Part shown: in pieces, positions 1 through 11,666 of the stretch
Layout: each line of letters opens with the position of its first letter
Position numbering within the stretch: the first letter of the stretch is position 1
Assembly (NCBI GenBank): GCA_028023455.1
Contig: JAQFVV010012508.1
Location: forward strand, 2,597,877 to 2,661,876
Length of the DNA: 64,000 nucleotides
From: Epiperipatus broadwayi
Taxonomy: Eukaryota > Onychophora > Udeonychophora > Euonychophora > Peripatidae
Direction of reading: 5' to 3'
The notes under the pieces: model-generated
What the model was told of the DNA's origin: nothing
The model's input: only the letters and a program-made list of their open reading frames with translations
Database searches by the model: none
Made by a program: the position numbers and the translations under genes

Positions 1-413
1 CTCTATACAGTAGTGCCTCCCAGTGCAAGCCAGAGTAATCAATGGATGCAAGATTTGTGCATAAAATTCCCATCTAGTGCCTACTCATCCAACATCCCCA
101 GACTAGTTTTTAGCTTGTAGCTTTCATCATTTTGAGGAGATTTGGATTTTGAGAGCACTCTAAATCTTGGTATCTAATGCAACTCTCCAGCAGCCATTTT
201 TTTTTATCTTTTTAGTTAACAATAGAGCTATGAATACAAAATGAAAACATTTACAACCCAAGCTGATTCACTTATATAGTCATATAAATCTGAATTCAGT
301 TCAATATCTATACAATGAATACTATGGCTTGCAATAGGTGACACTACTGTAGGAAGAGCTGGTCAGTTTTAACATCTTGTGTAAGCATAGAAAATGGTAA
401 TCATGTGATGTTA
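1..413 (-). mobile_element. HHR repeat family A, copy cut by window edge
   Basis: Window opens inside the element's terminal block (CTCTATACAGTAGTGCC). The inverted partner ends near 413 with TCATGTGATG. The internal part near 101-132 matches the hammerhead region of family A in minus orientation, but the core is decayed (AATGATGA instead of CUGAUGA, AAAAC instead of GAAAC), so this copy should not cleave. Assigned by similarity to about 14 related blocks in the window. Confidence 0.7.
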
Positions 414-570
414 AGGTTGAATAACAAGGTAATTCCTGTTTCCAGGATTTTTTATTACAGTATTTTGAAAATTAAACTGCTGAAATGAAAATTAAATGGA
501 GATTATTTAATCCATCTAGAGTTTTATAAATGATATGGTTGTTTTTGCAAATAATGTTTTAGAATATCAG

Positions 571-852
571 GCAATATCATCGTCATCATCAACAACCATT
601 ATCAATCCACCACAGGATGAAGGTCTCTGCAAGTTCAATCCATCTTTTCCGATCTTTAGCGTCTCTTCTCCACATCACCCCTGCACACTTTCTTATTTCA
701 TCCATCCATCTCACATGTGGTCTCTTTCTGGGTCTTTTACAATCTCTTGGAATCCAGTTTAAGATTTCAATTGTCCATCTATTATCATCTCTTCTAGCAA
801 TATATCCAGTCCAACTCCACTTCAGACTTTTAATTTTTTCAATGAGCTATTA
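571..852 (-). pseudogene. RTE-like LINE, 3' end of ORF2 (5'-truncated)
   Basis: The minus strand encodes the C-terminal tail typical of RTE-type endonuclease-reverse transcriptases (GHIARRDDNRW..., WMDEIRKCAG-like). It ends in a short GAT-rich tail, seen as ATCATCGTCATCATC on the plus strand. Four further pieces of the same 3' end lie in the window (18733, 32160, 58425, 61670), each with a GAT-rich tail. Only the last roughly 90 codons are present and they are damaged, so this is a dead 5'-truncated insertion. Confidence 0.8.
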
Positions 853-1670
853 AATTAATGCAAGAAAACGAGTCTAAAAATAAATAATAAAATGGATAAA
901 GACATTTTTTTTAAAAATAAAAAATAAAATCAAAATTGTTAATAACAAATTAGAAATAAACAACTACAAATAATATGATGAAATTGTTATTACAGATGGA
1001 AACGTCTTTATTATTTATTAAATTAAATTTAAATGGGGTGCTTTTGATAGAAAATATATATATATTGTAACGGGATATATATATATATGCCTTACATTTA
1101 AATTCTAATACTTAATGTTTTTGTAAATATCTAATACTGAATTAAATACATAAACGTTCAAAATGCACAAATAATGAATTATTAATTTATTAATGTTTGA
1201 TTTAAATATCGAAATAAAATAAGCTTTAAAAAAATTATAGAATCGAAACAAAGATTCTAATCTTTAAATAAAATATAATAAAAAAACCTTTTGATTTTAA
1301 AAATAACAGAGTTTTAATCTTAAAAATAAAAATTACAAACAGATCCTTAGGGCAAAATGACCATTGAAAAGATGATTACGAAATAGATAAGAGTTCCCGC
1401 TCAAAGATATAGGCACAGACCTCAGTAGAAAACCCAAAATCTTACCTAGCCACAAACCCAAAATCTACTTGGACACAAACCCAGTAAACCAATAAAATAC
1501 AGACATGAAATATGTTTGATCGATCTGTGCATTCCAGAGATAAGATGCCTCAGGACTATAAAAGGAAAATCCAAAAGAAATAATTAATTAGAGAGAATCA
1601 GAAAATTAAAACTTTAAATTCAATTGTCTTTGATGAAAGTAAAAAAATTTTAAAAAGCTATTGTCGCCAT
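853..1670. other. AT-rich DNA, no gene seen
   Basis: Very A/T-rich sequence with short (TA)n runs near 1056-1088. I see no coding remnant, repeat family or RNA gene. Confidence 0.6.
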
Positions 1671-1674
1671 CACT

Positions 1675-1872
1675 AAGAATGTAATCAGCATCAACGGGCT
1701 TCCTTCGGTTTGGCCAGCCGAAGGCAGCCTTCATCTCCACGGATCCCAGAATTGAACCATTGGAACCGTCTTCATAAAGCATCATAAGTCTTCAGAAATC
1801 GACATCGTCTGCAAGAAATGGCCCTTGCATAAATTAGATCTTCATCGCGGACAAAGGAAGGTATAAATTTAT
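1675..1872. other. GC-richer island with hairpin, unassigned
   Basis: A stretch clearly richer in G+C than its flanks, with an inverted repeat CCTTCGG / CCGAAGG around 1700-1730. It ends at AAGGAAG before GTATAAA, which could be a splice donor. It may be a non-coding exon or an old repeat; nothing decides this. Confidence 0.25.
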
Positions 1873-2615
1873 AAATGATAAAACTAAATATAAACTCTCT
1901 TAAATTTAAAATCTTTGAACTTTATTTGTTTCTAAAAATGAACTATAAACTTTCTCTCTGGAGCAAAACTGAACTTTATTTCTTATTTTTTTAAATCTTG
2001 CAATGTTAAAAAGTCATAGCTAAAGTTTTAAACGTAATCTCTTAAAATATGTATTGTATTTTTTTTATTTTTATTTATTCATGCTAAAAAGATCTGTTTG
2101 TAATAGGGCAGGGGTTTGCTATTGCAAACGAATTTAAAGATAGAAAACACATCGTTATTTGTGCATTATTGAATTTAAAAGAAAAGTAAGTTAAATAATA
2201 TTTGTAGTAAAAAAATAAGTTAAATATAATGTGTCATTTTAAAATGATTTTAAAACCTTAAACTAAAGATTTTTTTTTTTTAGAATTAAATTAATAAATG
2301 ATTTAAATGTTGGTTGAGTGTAGATGGCTACTAGACTTGTTTAAATATATATTAGTTTTAAAGGGGTTTTGATTTCGGACTATACTGGTGGAGAGATATA
2401 TGGACATTTATATCAATGTAATGTGAAGTGTGTTAGCACCTAGGGCGATGAGTCCAACTGAATGCATGACCCCAAAGAGGTAGTCATACTGTTGAAATGG
2501 ACTCAGATGTATTTCTTGTGCCATTGACCCATTCCAGCTCTATGGATTGGGAGGATAAGCATGGCAAGATAGACCGCTCTCCCATCCATACGAAGTGTTA
2601 TTTTTATTATATTAC

Positions 2616-2933
2616 ATGCATGATTCCTTCACCAGACAGATGTCCATTTCCTGTACTGGATGAAGAACATGTTTTCTTCAATAATATCACACTGTTCAGA
2701 TGCACATTCCTGTCAGTGTGATTCTCTGCTAACATGTTCACATTGCATTGGTTGCTGATATATATCTGGAAGCGAGAATTGGTGTGGCTGTGGACTTTTA
2801 GCCTGGAATAAAATGTTTGAAAGTCTTTCAAGTGTGTCGTCTGGGTAGCTAATCTATACTCAACATTTTTAAGATTAAAAATAAAAGTTAAAATAAATAA
2901 AATAATAGTAAATGGTAATGAAACAAACATAAT
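2616..2933 (-). CDS. Candidate first coding exon, type II membrane protein
   Basis: An open frame on the minus strand begins at an ATG (2933) with MFVSLPFTIILFILTFIFNL: a short start followed directly by a roughly 18-residue hydrophobic segment, as in a signal anchor. About 85 polar residues follow, with an N-glycosylation sequon (NHT). The frame closes soon after a possible splice donor, CAT followed by GTAATA, at 2615. A tiny cytoplasmic end, one membrane helix and a stem-like region is the usual layout of the first exon of Golgi glycosyltransferases or sulfotransferases, but I recognise no catalytic motif and name no family. The composition is less AT-biased than the flanks and no repeat family covers it. 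It could still be a chance ORF. Confidence 0.35.
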
Positions 2934-2959
2934 TTTTTTTATATAATCATTTTTCAAGT

Positions 2960-4600
2960 TTGTGTGTCGTCAATTATATATATACGTGAATAAAATCTTT
3001 TTGTGTTATTAATACTGACAGTGATTGCTTTTATTATTCTTTATTATTAAAAATATATTTTAATAAGTATATTAAGTTTCCATGTCTACTTGAGCTAGTG
3101 ACTAGGGCTGGCGGTCATGATCTTAACAGTGCGTATCTGTCTACTCTATAAATTTTCTAAGTTCAAATGCTTAGTGGCGCCCTGTATGGCAGATATGGTA
3201 AGACTGGATATTTCACTTCTTTTCCCGACTGTTATAATATATATTGTGCCAAGGCCAATTTGGCACATGTATCTAAAATAATTTTGTCTAAAAAAATTAT
3301 TAAAATAAAAAAAAAAATCTTTCGTAAAAGAGTTTGAAATAAAAGATTAAAAGTGGGAAGGGGGTTTTCTTACAGTCAAATTAAAAGTGTTATAAAAGAA
3401 AGTAAAGTTTTTCTAAATTAGTATTCGTAAAAATAAGTAATTTAAAATTAAAAAAAATATATAAATCTCTTTTCATTCAAGCTTATTATAATAAATTATA
3501 TATGTGCGTGCGAGTGTAAATAAATGTATGCATGTTAGAATAATATTTAAATATATATATATGTAAATGAAAGTTAAAAAAGAAATTATATTTGGAAAAC
3601 ACAGCGATGGCTATTAAGTTAAATAAAGATTTAAAAAAACCACACCAGCAGTGGGCTACTGATTAAAGATATAAAAACAATACGTTTATGAAAGCCACTA
3701 CTAATTAAACAATCATCAAAAACACGTTGTCATAGGATTAATTACCAGTGGAATTTTGACAACACCTATTGCACCTATTGCCGGAGGATATTAAAATGAA
3801 AACAATTCGGATACATAAATAACCAGATTTTTTTATCAGTTTTCAGTTTTTTCAGTCTAGTTTGCAGTGACAATCTTGTTTCAGTTGAGATAACAGTGCA
3901 TTTCTATTATGTATTCAGAAACAAAAATGCATTGTTGAGCAGCTTTTGGAAATATACGCTCATGCTTCAGCCTTTTTAGTCCAATAAGATCATCAAAACC
4001 TGCCTGTGAAATAATGTCTGCATAACAACTCAGAAATCCTCCGTCAAACATTCAACTGTCTTCAAGAATAAAGCCAATAGATTCGCATAAAATCTCTTCA
4101 AGAAACATCCAAATCTAACTAGTTAGATATAATCCATCAGAAGCAGCAGAAGCAGCCAACAACAAGCAATATCCACATTCCAAAAATCCTAGGTAAACAT
4201 TTATTTATTATCATTTATACGTAGTAGCCACCGCTGTAATTCGTCAATCCTACCAAGTAAAGTAATTTGAACTCTTAAGCATGCATAAAATGAACTATTG
4301 ATGTGTGTGTGTGTAAATGTGAGATAATTTAACGATGTCACATATTATTTATGCTTTTCACCAGATATGTGTTATAATGTGTTACTTTAAAAATATGCAT
4401 GTGTTAAATTAGATTTATAAAGATGTTTAAATTTAGTCAATTAATGTTGAGTAATAAATTATCTTTAAACTTAATTAATGTTAATTAAAATAAAATGTCT
4501 TCAAACTTAAACTTTATTTGTCGGTCAATTCTTTTTACCAACCTTTTTATTAATTCTTTCCACCACTAATTTTGTATAATTTTGTTATTGAATTAAAATT
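2960..4600. other. No gene seen; possible exon-like island near 3.85-4.19 kb
   Basis: Mostly AT-rich sequence. 3840-4192 is less AT-rich, contains CAGAAGCAGCAGAAGCAG-like sequence and ends at CCTAG before GTAAAC, which could be a splice donor. No open frame supports a coding exon there. Confidence 0.35.
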
Positions 4601-4623
4601 AGACTGAGCTAGTTTTAGGGAAT

Positions 4624-4673
4624 GTTTCGAGCGCTGGATTATGAGCCTACTGCCCTAATACGTTAGTCATCAG
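4624..4673 (-). other. Hammerhead-like motif, unverified
   Basis: Minus strand reads CUGAUGA (4667-4673), a roughly 38-nt insert, then GAAAC (4624-4628). The insert contains CUAA-CGUA-UUAG and a GGCUCAUAAUCC stretch resembling a Met anticodon loop. Stem I pairing was not found, so this may be a chance match or a decayed tRNA-like repeat. Confidence 0.25.
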
Positions 4674-4931
4674 ACGAGCTGGCACCCTGGGGTTTACCCC
4701 AAAACAAATAAAGTATTTGGATAATAGGGGTTTGAATCTAGCAGCCGAGATGGGCCATTGTTGATAGTTAAAGCTATCAATAAGATCTCCCATTTTGCTC
4801 GAACGTGCCGGTTCGTCCCCGTAACATTTATAAGATTATAAATGTATTAGGAAGGAGTTTGAAACTGGCCAAAACTTATATGTACGTGTAAGTAAGTGGT
4901 TTCAGTGGTTCAACCTGGTACAATATATATA

Positions 4932-5392
4932 TATGTATAATTCAAATTTGCGGATGTTTGTTCATCTGGGTAGTGATATTCTTTCTTTTTTTCTTTATAA
5001 CCTAATATTTGAATTACAGGTATTCTTCATATACCTGGAGCCTAATTATAAATGTAGGGGATTTGAACTCAGACTTTCAAGGACCCATCAACTATCCACA
5101 CTATCTTATACCACTGATACACATGACCACACATGTAGAAAAGATAAATAACCACCAATATACATATTTCGTGCACAAAATACATATATTGGTGATTATT
5201 TATCTTTTCTACATGTGTGTGGTCATGTGTATCAGTGGTATGAGATAGTGTGGATAGTTGATGAGTGCTTGAAAGTCCGAGTTCAAGTCCCTTATATTTA
5301 TAACCCAATGCTAAATGCATTTTCAATTAAGTGAAGTTTACCATAATCAGCAAACATTTGCAAATTTGAGTTACAAATACAAACAAAGGGAA
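4932..5392. repeat. Foldback repeat with nested inverted family C dimer
   Basis: Outer arms (4932-5020 and 5300-5392) are inverted copies of the same unit as 41600-41800 (TTCAAATTTGC..., TTTGTTCATCTG). Nested inside (about 5046-5303) are two head-to-head family C fragments. Each carries the tRNA-like end with a B-box-like GAGTTCAAGTCC (plus) or its complement. They meet at 5170-5180, where the hammerhead stem II would be, so neither retains CUGAUGA. Confidence 0.7.
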
Positions 5393-5399
5393 GAATTAA

Positions 5400-6378
5400 T
5401 GTTATATATATGTGTGCATATTTTAAATGGAAGAAATGTGATTTATTAGTATTTGCATTGGGATCTGAGACTTGAATGCTAAAAAGGCAATGCAGATATT
5501 TCAGGACACACATACAAAAACGTATTGGAAAATACACCTTTACACTGCCCCTCAAAATTCATTGTTAACCAAGAATATCATATGCATAATGTTGTTTATG
5601 GGGGGGGGGGAAACTGGCCAGTTACTCCTGCTAAAAAATTACACTATAAATTGGGAATAGTACATTTAAAAAAATAATTTATTGAGTATAGTATATATAA
5701 AAATTAAAAAAATCCTTAACATGCATTATATGCTTGTGTAAACTGTGTTGCATTATATAGTTATTCACTTAAAATATGTATTTATGATAGTGCAACTTAA
5801 ATCTATGTAAACCCCCAGCTCCCACATAGTTTAAAGTTGTTACTTCCTGTAATCATTCTCCAATCAGCATTATTCAGTTTGGTTTCCAAGATCAAAGATT
5901 TTCTTGATTTTTTTTGTGGTCATATTCCTTGTTACGGTGGCTAAATAGAACTCTATTAAAAAAAGTTTAATATCATTGGGAAAAACAATGCATGTTTTCA
6001 CTGACCAAAAAAAATACAGCAAAATAGACTGAGAAAGTGAAACTAAACTAGCATTTAACATTTTGTTTGCATTCTCCACAGAACTGTTTTTCATTATGTA
6101 GTAAAAAAAAATCCATACTTAAGTTTTATTTTTTTAAATTTGTATTATGGTGTATTATTGAATACTATATTACTTTCAAGAAAATATTAAAAATAAAAAA
6201 AACAATGTTTAATAAATCATTTGATTGACCATAAAGATTTGTTATTTATCATTAATGTAACGAGCCAAATAACAATACGATACATTATAAAAACTTAATC
6301 ACAGTCAACTTTAAAAAAAAAAATTCAGTGTATTGAAAAAAATGAAAAAAGAATCCAATTCATTCTGAGTTTGCATAT
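5400..6378. other. No gene seen
   Basis: AT-rich sequence with a short G run near 5600. No repeat family or gene recognised. Confidence 0.55.
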
Positions 6379-6495
6379 TGTAATCAATATTCATTTCTTC
6401 TTTCTCCCTCTATATTTTGCTTCTTTTTATATTTCACTATAAACTCATCAACACTCCTTGAACACTTTAAGCAAATAATTTTATTTATTATAACA

Positions 6496-6524
6496 GTTTC
6501 GACTGTACTACCAGTCTTCGTCAG
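6496..6524 (-). ncRNA. PLE hammerhead-like motif, left arm
   Basis: Minus strand: CUGACGA, one extra A, stem II GACUG-loop-CAGUC, then GAAAC. Core and stem II fit a hammerhead, and PLE termini are known to carry them. The extra A before stem II and the absence of a clear G-U-H cleavage triplet after GAAAC make activity doubtful. Confidence 0.5.
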
Positions 6525-7542
6525 ATCTACAACATAAAAAATTAGACAAATATTATATCAATACAACCAAAATTCTTATTCTTCATATTCTCATATAAAA
6601 TTATAATAAAACAAAATAATATAAAACAAAAACAACTCAATCCAAAAACTTTTCAAACAAAATTTTTTCAAATCTTTTAAAAACCCAAAACATAAAAACT
6701 AAACTATAAAAAATTAATAATAATAAAAAAAAATAATTAAAAAAATAATAAAAAACAATAACAAAAAAAATTAATAAAAATATAAAAATTTCTTTAAAAT
6801 CATGTTTAAATTATTTTTTAAGATTACAAGCAAATAAATGTATTAAAACAATTCAAATTTTATCATCAAACCATTAAAAACAAAACCCTTAAAACCCATT
6901 AAAACATTAATCTAAAAATTAATACCAAAAATTATCATTTTTAACATAATTAATTACATATATAAGACCAAAAACCCAAAATCAAAAATTAAAAAATTAA
7001 AATTAAAAAATAAACTTAAAAATAAAAATTAAAAAATCAAAACAAAATATTAAAAATCAAAAAACAATAAACTAAAATCATTCTTTCCCCCTTTATTACA
7101 CTCCCATTTATACCCTACTTACTTCATTTTACACCTTCATACCATCCCTCAATTTCCTTCCTCATATATACTCTAACACTCCCTACCATCTTTACTTATT
7201 TAACTACCATCTTATAACATTTAATATCAATACAAACTTAACTATTTTTACCTTAACTTTCCTTCTACCTTCACCTTTCCTCCATCTTTCTTTTTATTAA
7301 CCACTTCCCAACTTCCTTTTTTCCCCATCAACTAGCTTCCCCTATTAACCACTTCTATTACTTAATTACCCTAAATTTTAATTCTTTATTATCCACTTCC
7401 CAACTTCCTTTCTTTCCCCATCACCTAGCTCCCTCTATTAACCACTTCTATTACTTAATTATCCTAAATTTTAATTCTTTACCCTATCAAGCTTTACATT
7501 TCCCCTCACTTTAATCATCCTAAACTTTTCTACTGTTTAATT

Positions 7543-8636
7543 TTACACTACCAAAGTCCGTATCCCTTTTTCTCTATTAATACTAGGCCTTATTCTCTTA
7601 ATTAACAATGATTCTCTTATCTTCCTGTCCCTTCTACTATTTGCATAACTGATCATTTTTATACTTTCCTTCTCCAAATCATGCCCTGTCTCCATCATAT
7701 TCACAAATACCGGTGAACTTTTTTCATACCTATGTTGCCTCAGCTTTGTATATATAGAGTTCTTTGTCTCACCCACATATTTATTTCTAACCCCCTTATC
7801 CCTACATTTTTGACACTCTATCATATAAACCCCATTAACATAATTCCTCTTTCTCTATATATTTATTATCCAAAACCTTCATCAAATTTTTCCTCTTCTT
7901 ATTTACTATTCTATATTTCACCTCATTTCTATATTTTACATTAAGCTTTTTAATTATACTATTAATCTTCCTAACTATTCTATAATCACATACTCTTATT
8001 CCTATATATTTGTTTTTCCTATCCCTTTCAATTACTCTTCTCTCATTCTCTTCTTCCTTTCTACATTTCCTTTCTACACTCTCAATACTCCTCATTATTA
8101 TCTTTTCTGGATACTCACTATCCCTAAACTCCTTAAATATCATATCTATTTCCTTTTTATAATCTTCCCTATCTCTGCAATAATTATTTGCTCTAAATAC
8201 TCTTGATGTTATAGCATTAATTTTAAATTGCTTATCTACATCAGATCCCCAATTCACTATATCACCCTTCTCCATCTTTTTAAACACCCCTGTTCTCACT
8301 TTACCCTTCCCTTTACTCTACTCTTTTTTCATCATTATATCCAAATACACCAATTCATTATTCTTTTCCCATTCCATTGTGAATCTTAACTACTTATCCA
8401 ACTTATTAACCTTATCATAATACTTTTTTAGTCTTATTAAATATCAATAAGAAATCATCTACATATCTCTTAATTAAAATTGGTGCATTTTCCTCCTTCA
8501 CCATAGCTTCTTCCATATCTTGCATGTAAATATCACTCAACACTCCACTTAATGCCCCTCCTATCAATAACCCTTCTTTCTGTTTATAATAGCTCCCATT
8601 AAACTGAAAAGTAATATCTCTACAACACAAACTCAT
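7543..8636 (-). pseudogene. PLE ORF remnant: reverse transcriptase plus GIY-YIG endonuclease
   Basis: Reading from 8636 downward, the first piece (to about 8415) has the RT palm motifs QKEGLLIGGALSGVLSDIYM and, about 35 residues later, RYVDD (catalytic YVDD). A basic, lysine/arginine-rich connector follows (8299-7835). The last piece (7824-7543) is a GIY-YIG nuclease: GVYMIECQKC carries the 'GIY' strand with a CxxC, and NKYVGET is the 'YIG' strand, followed by KLRQH and a later RESLLIKRIRPSINREKG. This order is diagnostic of PLEs. Breaks: a frameshift near 8420, in-frame stops near 8400 and 8320, and a frameshift near 7850 just before the GIY motif. The N-terminal RT half is absent. Confidence 0.9.
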
Positions 8637-8639
8637 TAA

Positions 8640-8936
8640 ATTTTTTTATTATTATTAATTTTTTATAGTTTAGTTTTTATGTTTTGGGTTTTTAAAAGAT
8701 TTGAAAAAATTTTGTTTGAAAAGTTTTTGGATTGAGTTGTTTTTGCTTTATATTATTTTGTTTTATTATAATTTTATATGAGAATATGAAGAATAAGAAT
8801 TTTGGTTGTATTGATATAATATTTGTCTAATTTTTTATGTTGTAGATCTGACGAAGACTGCTAGTACAGTCGAAACTGTTATAATAAATAAAATTATTTG
8901 CTTAAAAGTGTTAAAGGAGTGTTGATGAGTTTATAG
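8640..8936 (+). repeat. Inverted terminal copy of the PLE
   Basis: Near-perfect reverse complement of 6437-6735, including TCTGACGAAGACTG and the following AAACTGTTATAATAAATAAA. It differs at few positions (for example CTAGTA against GTAGTA in the stem II loop), which suggests the two arms were made in one insertion event. Confidence 0.85.
8848..8876 (+). ncRNA. PLE hammerhead-like motif, right arm
   Basis: Inverted partner of the motif at 6496-6524: CTGACGA (8848-8854), extra A, GACTG (8856-8860), loop CTAGTA, CAGTC (8867-8871), GAAAC (8872-8876). The same reservations about cleavage apply. Confidence 0.5.
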
Positions 8937-8949
8937 TGTAATCAATATT

Positions 8950-10559
8950 AAGACTTTTGTTACAATGTGTACTGTGCTGTTCTAAATAAACAAATACGAT
9001 AACTGTAGTTGGGTTTTTCATAGCAACACAAACTGTAGTGGGGTTTTTAAGCATGAAATGTCATTATTTTATTAAATTTGGTAGCCATGTTTTTTGCTAT
9101 GTCTTAGCAATTTGTCAAATAGCACAATATGTTTTGATCGCAGATTTAGTGGCTATTTAAATAAAAATTAAAGGCATTAATATTATTCACTTTATTTGTA
9201 TCACGTTTTCATCATACACAGTTTATTATTAATTGCATAAAATCATCTTCACATTTTCCTCCCAAAATGCAATTTAATGATAGCAGTTTTGATTTGATTG
9301 AAATTAGTGCTCATAAAGATTTTTATCCAAAATTGATTGTCTGAAATTTTAGCTGAAATTAATACTGTATACAATTTAAAATTTAATACTGACATTACAT
9401 ATGACCAAAAATCATTTTTAGTCTTATGCCAAATGAAATTTATATTTTTCCTCGGTACTGCATTTTTGACACGTGATTAATGTTTCCATTGCTTTGGATA
9501 TCTGAAAAGAATTACGAGTTGATTTAAAATTGAGAAAGCAGAGTAAATGTTATTTTTAATTTACATTTAATAATTTTTGATATTAACTGTATAAATCTGA
9601 AACCATTCACCCTCTTAGCTCCCTCCTTTTTTTCACTAAAAGTATTTTAGATTAGCGATGGTAGCACTTTCGCTTTGATAGAAAACGTTTAATTCAAAAT
9701 TAATTTTAGCTAATATATGTACAGTACTATACATTTTTAATTTTATGCTGAATGAATTTGCAATTTTTTACAGTACTATGTTGATATACATTTGTGTACT
9801 TAATGAACTTTTTTATTTTTGTAGTAAAATCTTTACTTTGAATATGTTATTAATGAAGTACTAATTGTTTGTAAAAACACTGGATGAAAATTAAATAAAA
9901 TACTGTATATTAATTAATCATATTTTAAGCTTATAATCAAAATATTTGATGTTGCATTATAATATTGTGTCTTGTGAATAAAATATGTTTATACAATTTC
10001 AGCATAAAAGTTATTACAGTATGTACAATATTTTGCTTATGGATAAGATGTTTAATAATTATTCTATGATGTCATCATCATTACAAAATGGCCACTAAAA
10101 ATTTTTCAAATTTTTTTTTTATGATCGTTATAGTGAACAATCAATTGTAAATTAAAATAGTGAATACAAATTGGTGATGATCGCTATTGTGAATTCTCAC
10201 AAGAAGGCCAGGTGCTAAGGAGGGTAAGAATAATAAGGAGCCATTGAAAATAAAATGAATGAATGAAAAAACAGGTTGTATTTCTTAACTTCATTGAAAA
10301 AATAAAAGATGAAATGGTGCTAAGTTAGACTTGTTGCTAAGAGATATAATAATAAACAGACAATTGAAGACTTGTAATGAAGTCCTAAAGAATTGTAAAT
10401 TCCTATTAAAGGGATACCATTAGATGAGTGGGTAAGACAAGGAAGTTTTCTATAGTATTGTAACAAGTAAACATGGATTAGAGAAACTGGAATAAACTTG
10501 AGAGACCTTGCATTATAATATTTATAAGAATTAAAAATGATGGTGACAATTATATCAGA
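8950..10559. other. No gene seen
   Basis: AT-rich DNA. A short direct repeat (ACTGTAGTTGGGTTTTT / ACTGTAGTGGGGTTTTT) lies near 9003-9048. No coding or repeat-family signal otherwise. Confidence 0.55.
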
Positions 10560-10561
10560 TA

Positions 10562-11664
10562 CACCTGGGTCTCGTTTTACACGATAGATAGGTTTCTCAG
10601 AAAACACGCGCAAACGAAATTGCGCAAAAATAGACGTAACTTACATTGAAAAAGGGGAGATGCGGTCTGTGATTTTTCAAAATTCGCGTTAAAGCAAAGC
10701 ACCAACGTAAAATTACTTTAAAATTCACGCAAAAAAATTATAAGGAAATAAAATACGACTAATAAAAAATTTCAAATTTGAAAAAAATTGATACAAGACA
10801 AACTTTTTTTAACTATAATATTTAATTGTATTCAAAATAATATATTTTTATGCATAATTTACAGTACAGTAATTGACATTTTTTAATACACGTTTTAATT
10901 ATTATAGCTATTTGCCAAAAAACACATTCGTTTGCAAACAACTAGCGCCAACTTCACACTCATGTTGTGAAAGTGGTTTTCTGGTGACAACTTAATTAGT
11001 AATTAATCTTTGAGACGATGATTTTATTAATTGTTTATGAAACTAACAACTAAAAATTAAATTCTTATTTTTGTCTTTAATTTTCAATTCGGTTTAAAAA
11101 TCAAATTTCACATTAATTTCAAGTCGCAGTAATTAATTTTTAAATTGTTAATTACAATTAAAAATCAGATTTTAATTTTTGTCAAATTTAATTGTGCCCA
11201 CTGCTATTACTCACCTTTTAAAAATAAACTTGTGGACACTAAATGATTAATAATTGATTACATTCTTTTTTAAAAAGCAAAAACAGAATGTGATTTAAAA
11301 TGCAAAATTAACACGTACAATGATGTTTGAACAAATTTACATTATAATCTTGTAAAATTTAATGTGTGTATACATAAAATGTGGCAATTATGATTTTAAT
11401 TTCATTATTGCATAAAATTTTACTAGTATAAAGCACTGAAAATATTGAAATTACTAAGATCAAAGTCGAATTCCAATAATGTGCTATTACTTTCAATATG
11501 ACGTAAGTGCGCGAAATTTATTATTTAAGATAATAGCGCATTATCGGAGTTCATATACGTGGGTCTCTTTTTACATGGACTTATTTAACACACTTTCAGT
11601 GAAACACAAATCGCGTAACTTCAAAATCGTGTTAAATAAGTCCGCGTAAAAAGAGACCCAGGTG
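10562..11664. mobile_element. Tigger/pogo-like non-autonomous DNA transposon
   Basis: Termini CACCTGGGTCTC... (10562) and ...GAGACCCAGGTG (11664) are inverted repeats flanked by TA on both sides. The TIR followed by a TTTTAC(A/G)CG block resembles Tigger-type termini, where TA is the target duplication. No transposase is visible. The right end is itself a hairpin: 11549-11583 and 11628-11664 are inverted copies of the same terminus, so the end has been duplicated in inverse orientation. Confidence 0.65.
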
Positions 11665-11666
11665 TA

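Larger units (their letters stand above)
6392..8936 (-). mobile_element. Penelope-like retroelement with inverted terminal copy and 13-bp TSD
   Basis: The element lies between perfect 13-bp direct repeats TGTAATCAATATT (6379-6391 and 8937-8949). Arms of about 300 bp (6437-6735 and 8640-8936) are near-identical inverted copies. Between them the minus strand holds RT and GIY-YIG remnants. PLEs use an RT related to telomerase plus, usually, a GIY-YIG nuclease, and often carry a partial terminal copy beside a 5'-truncated body, as seen here. The N-terminal half of the RT is missing. Both arms hold a hammerhead-like motif. Frameshifts and stops make it inactive, but the intact TSD and matched arms suggest a fairly young insertion. 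Confidence 0.9.

Noticed and set aside
1-413. Family A as a classical MITE (DNA transposon)
   Set aside because: Inverted ends fit at first sight, but TSDs of 11-18 bp, more-than-unit insertions and an internal hammerhead fit retroposition better.
5046-5303. Hammerhead in the nested C dimer
   Set aside because: The joint removes CUGAUGA from both units; only GAAA-side sequence remains.
7732-7944. Plus-strand frame over the PLE
   Set aside because: Shadow of the minus-strand GIY-YIG and connector sequence.
6437-8936. LTR retrotransposon or retrovirus
   Set aside because: Terminal copies are inverted, not direct, and the RT is joined to a GIY-YIG nuclease; there is no gag, protease or integrase.
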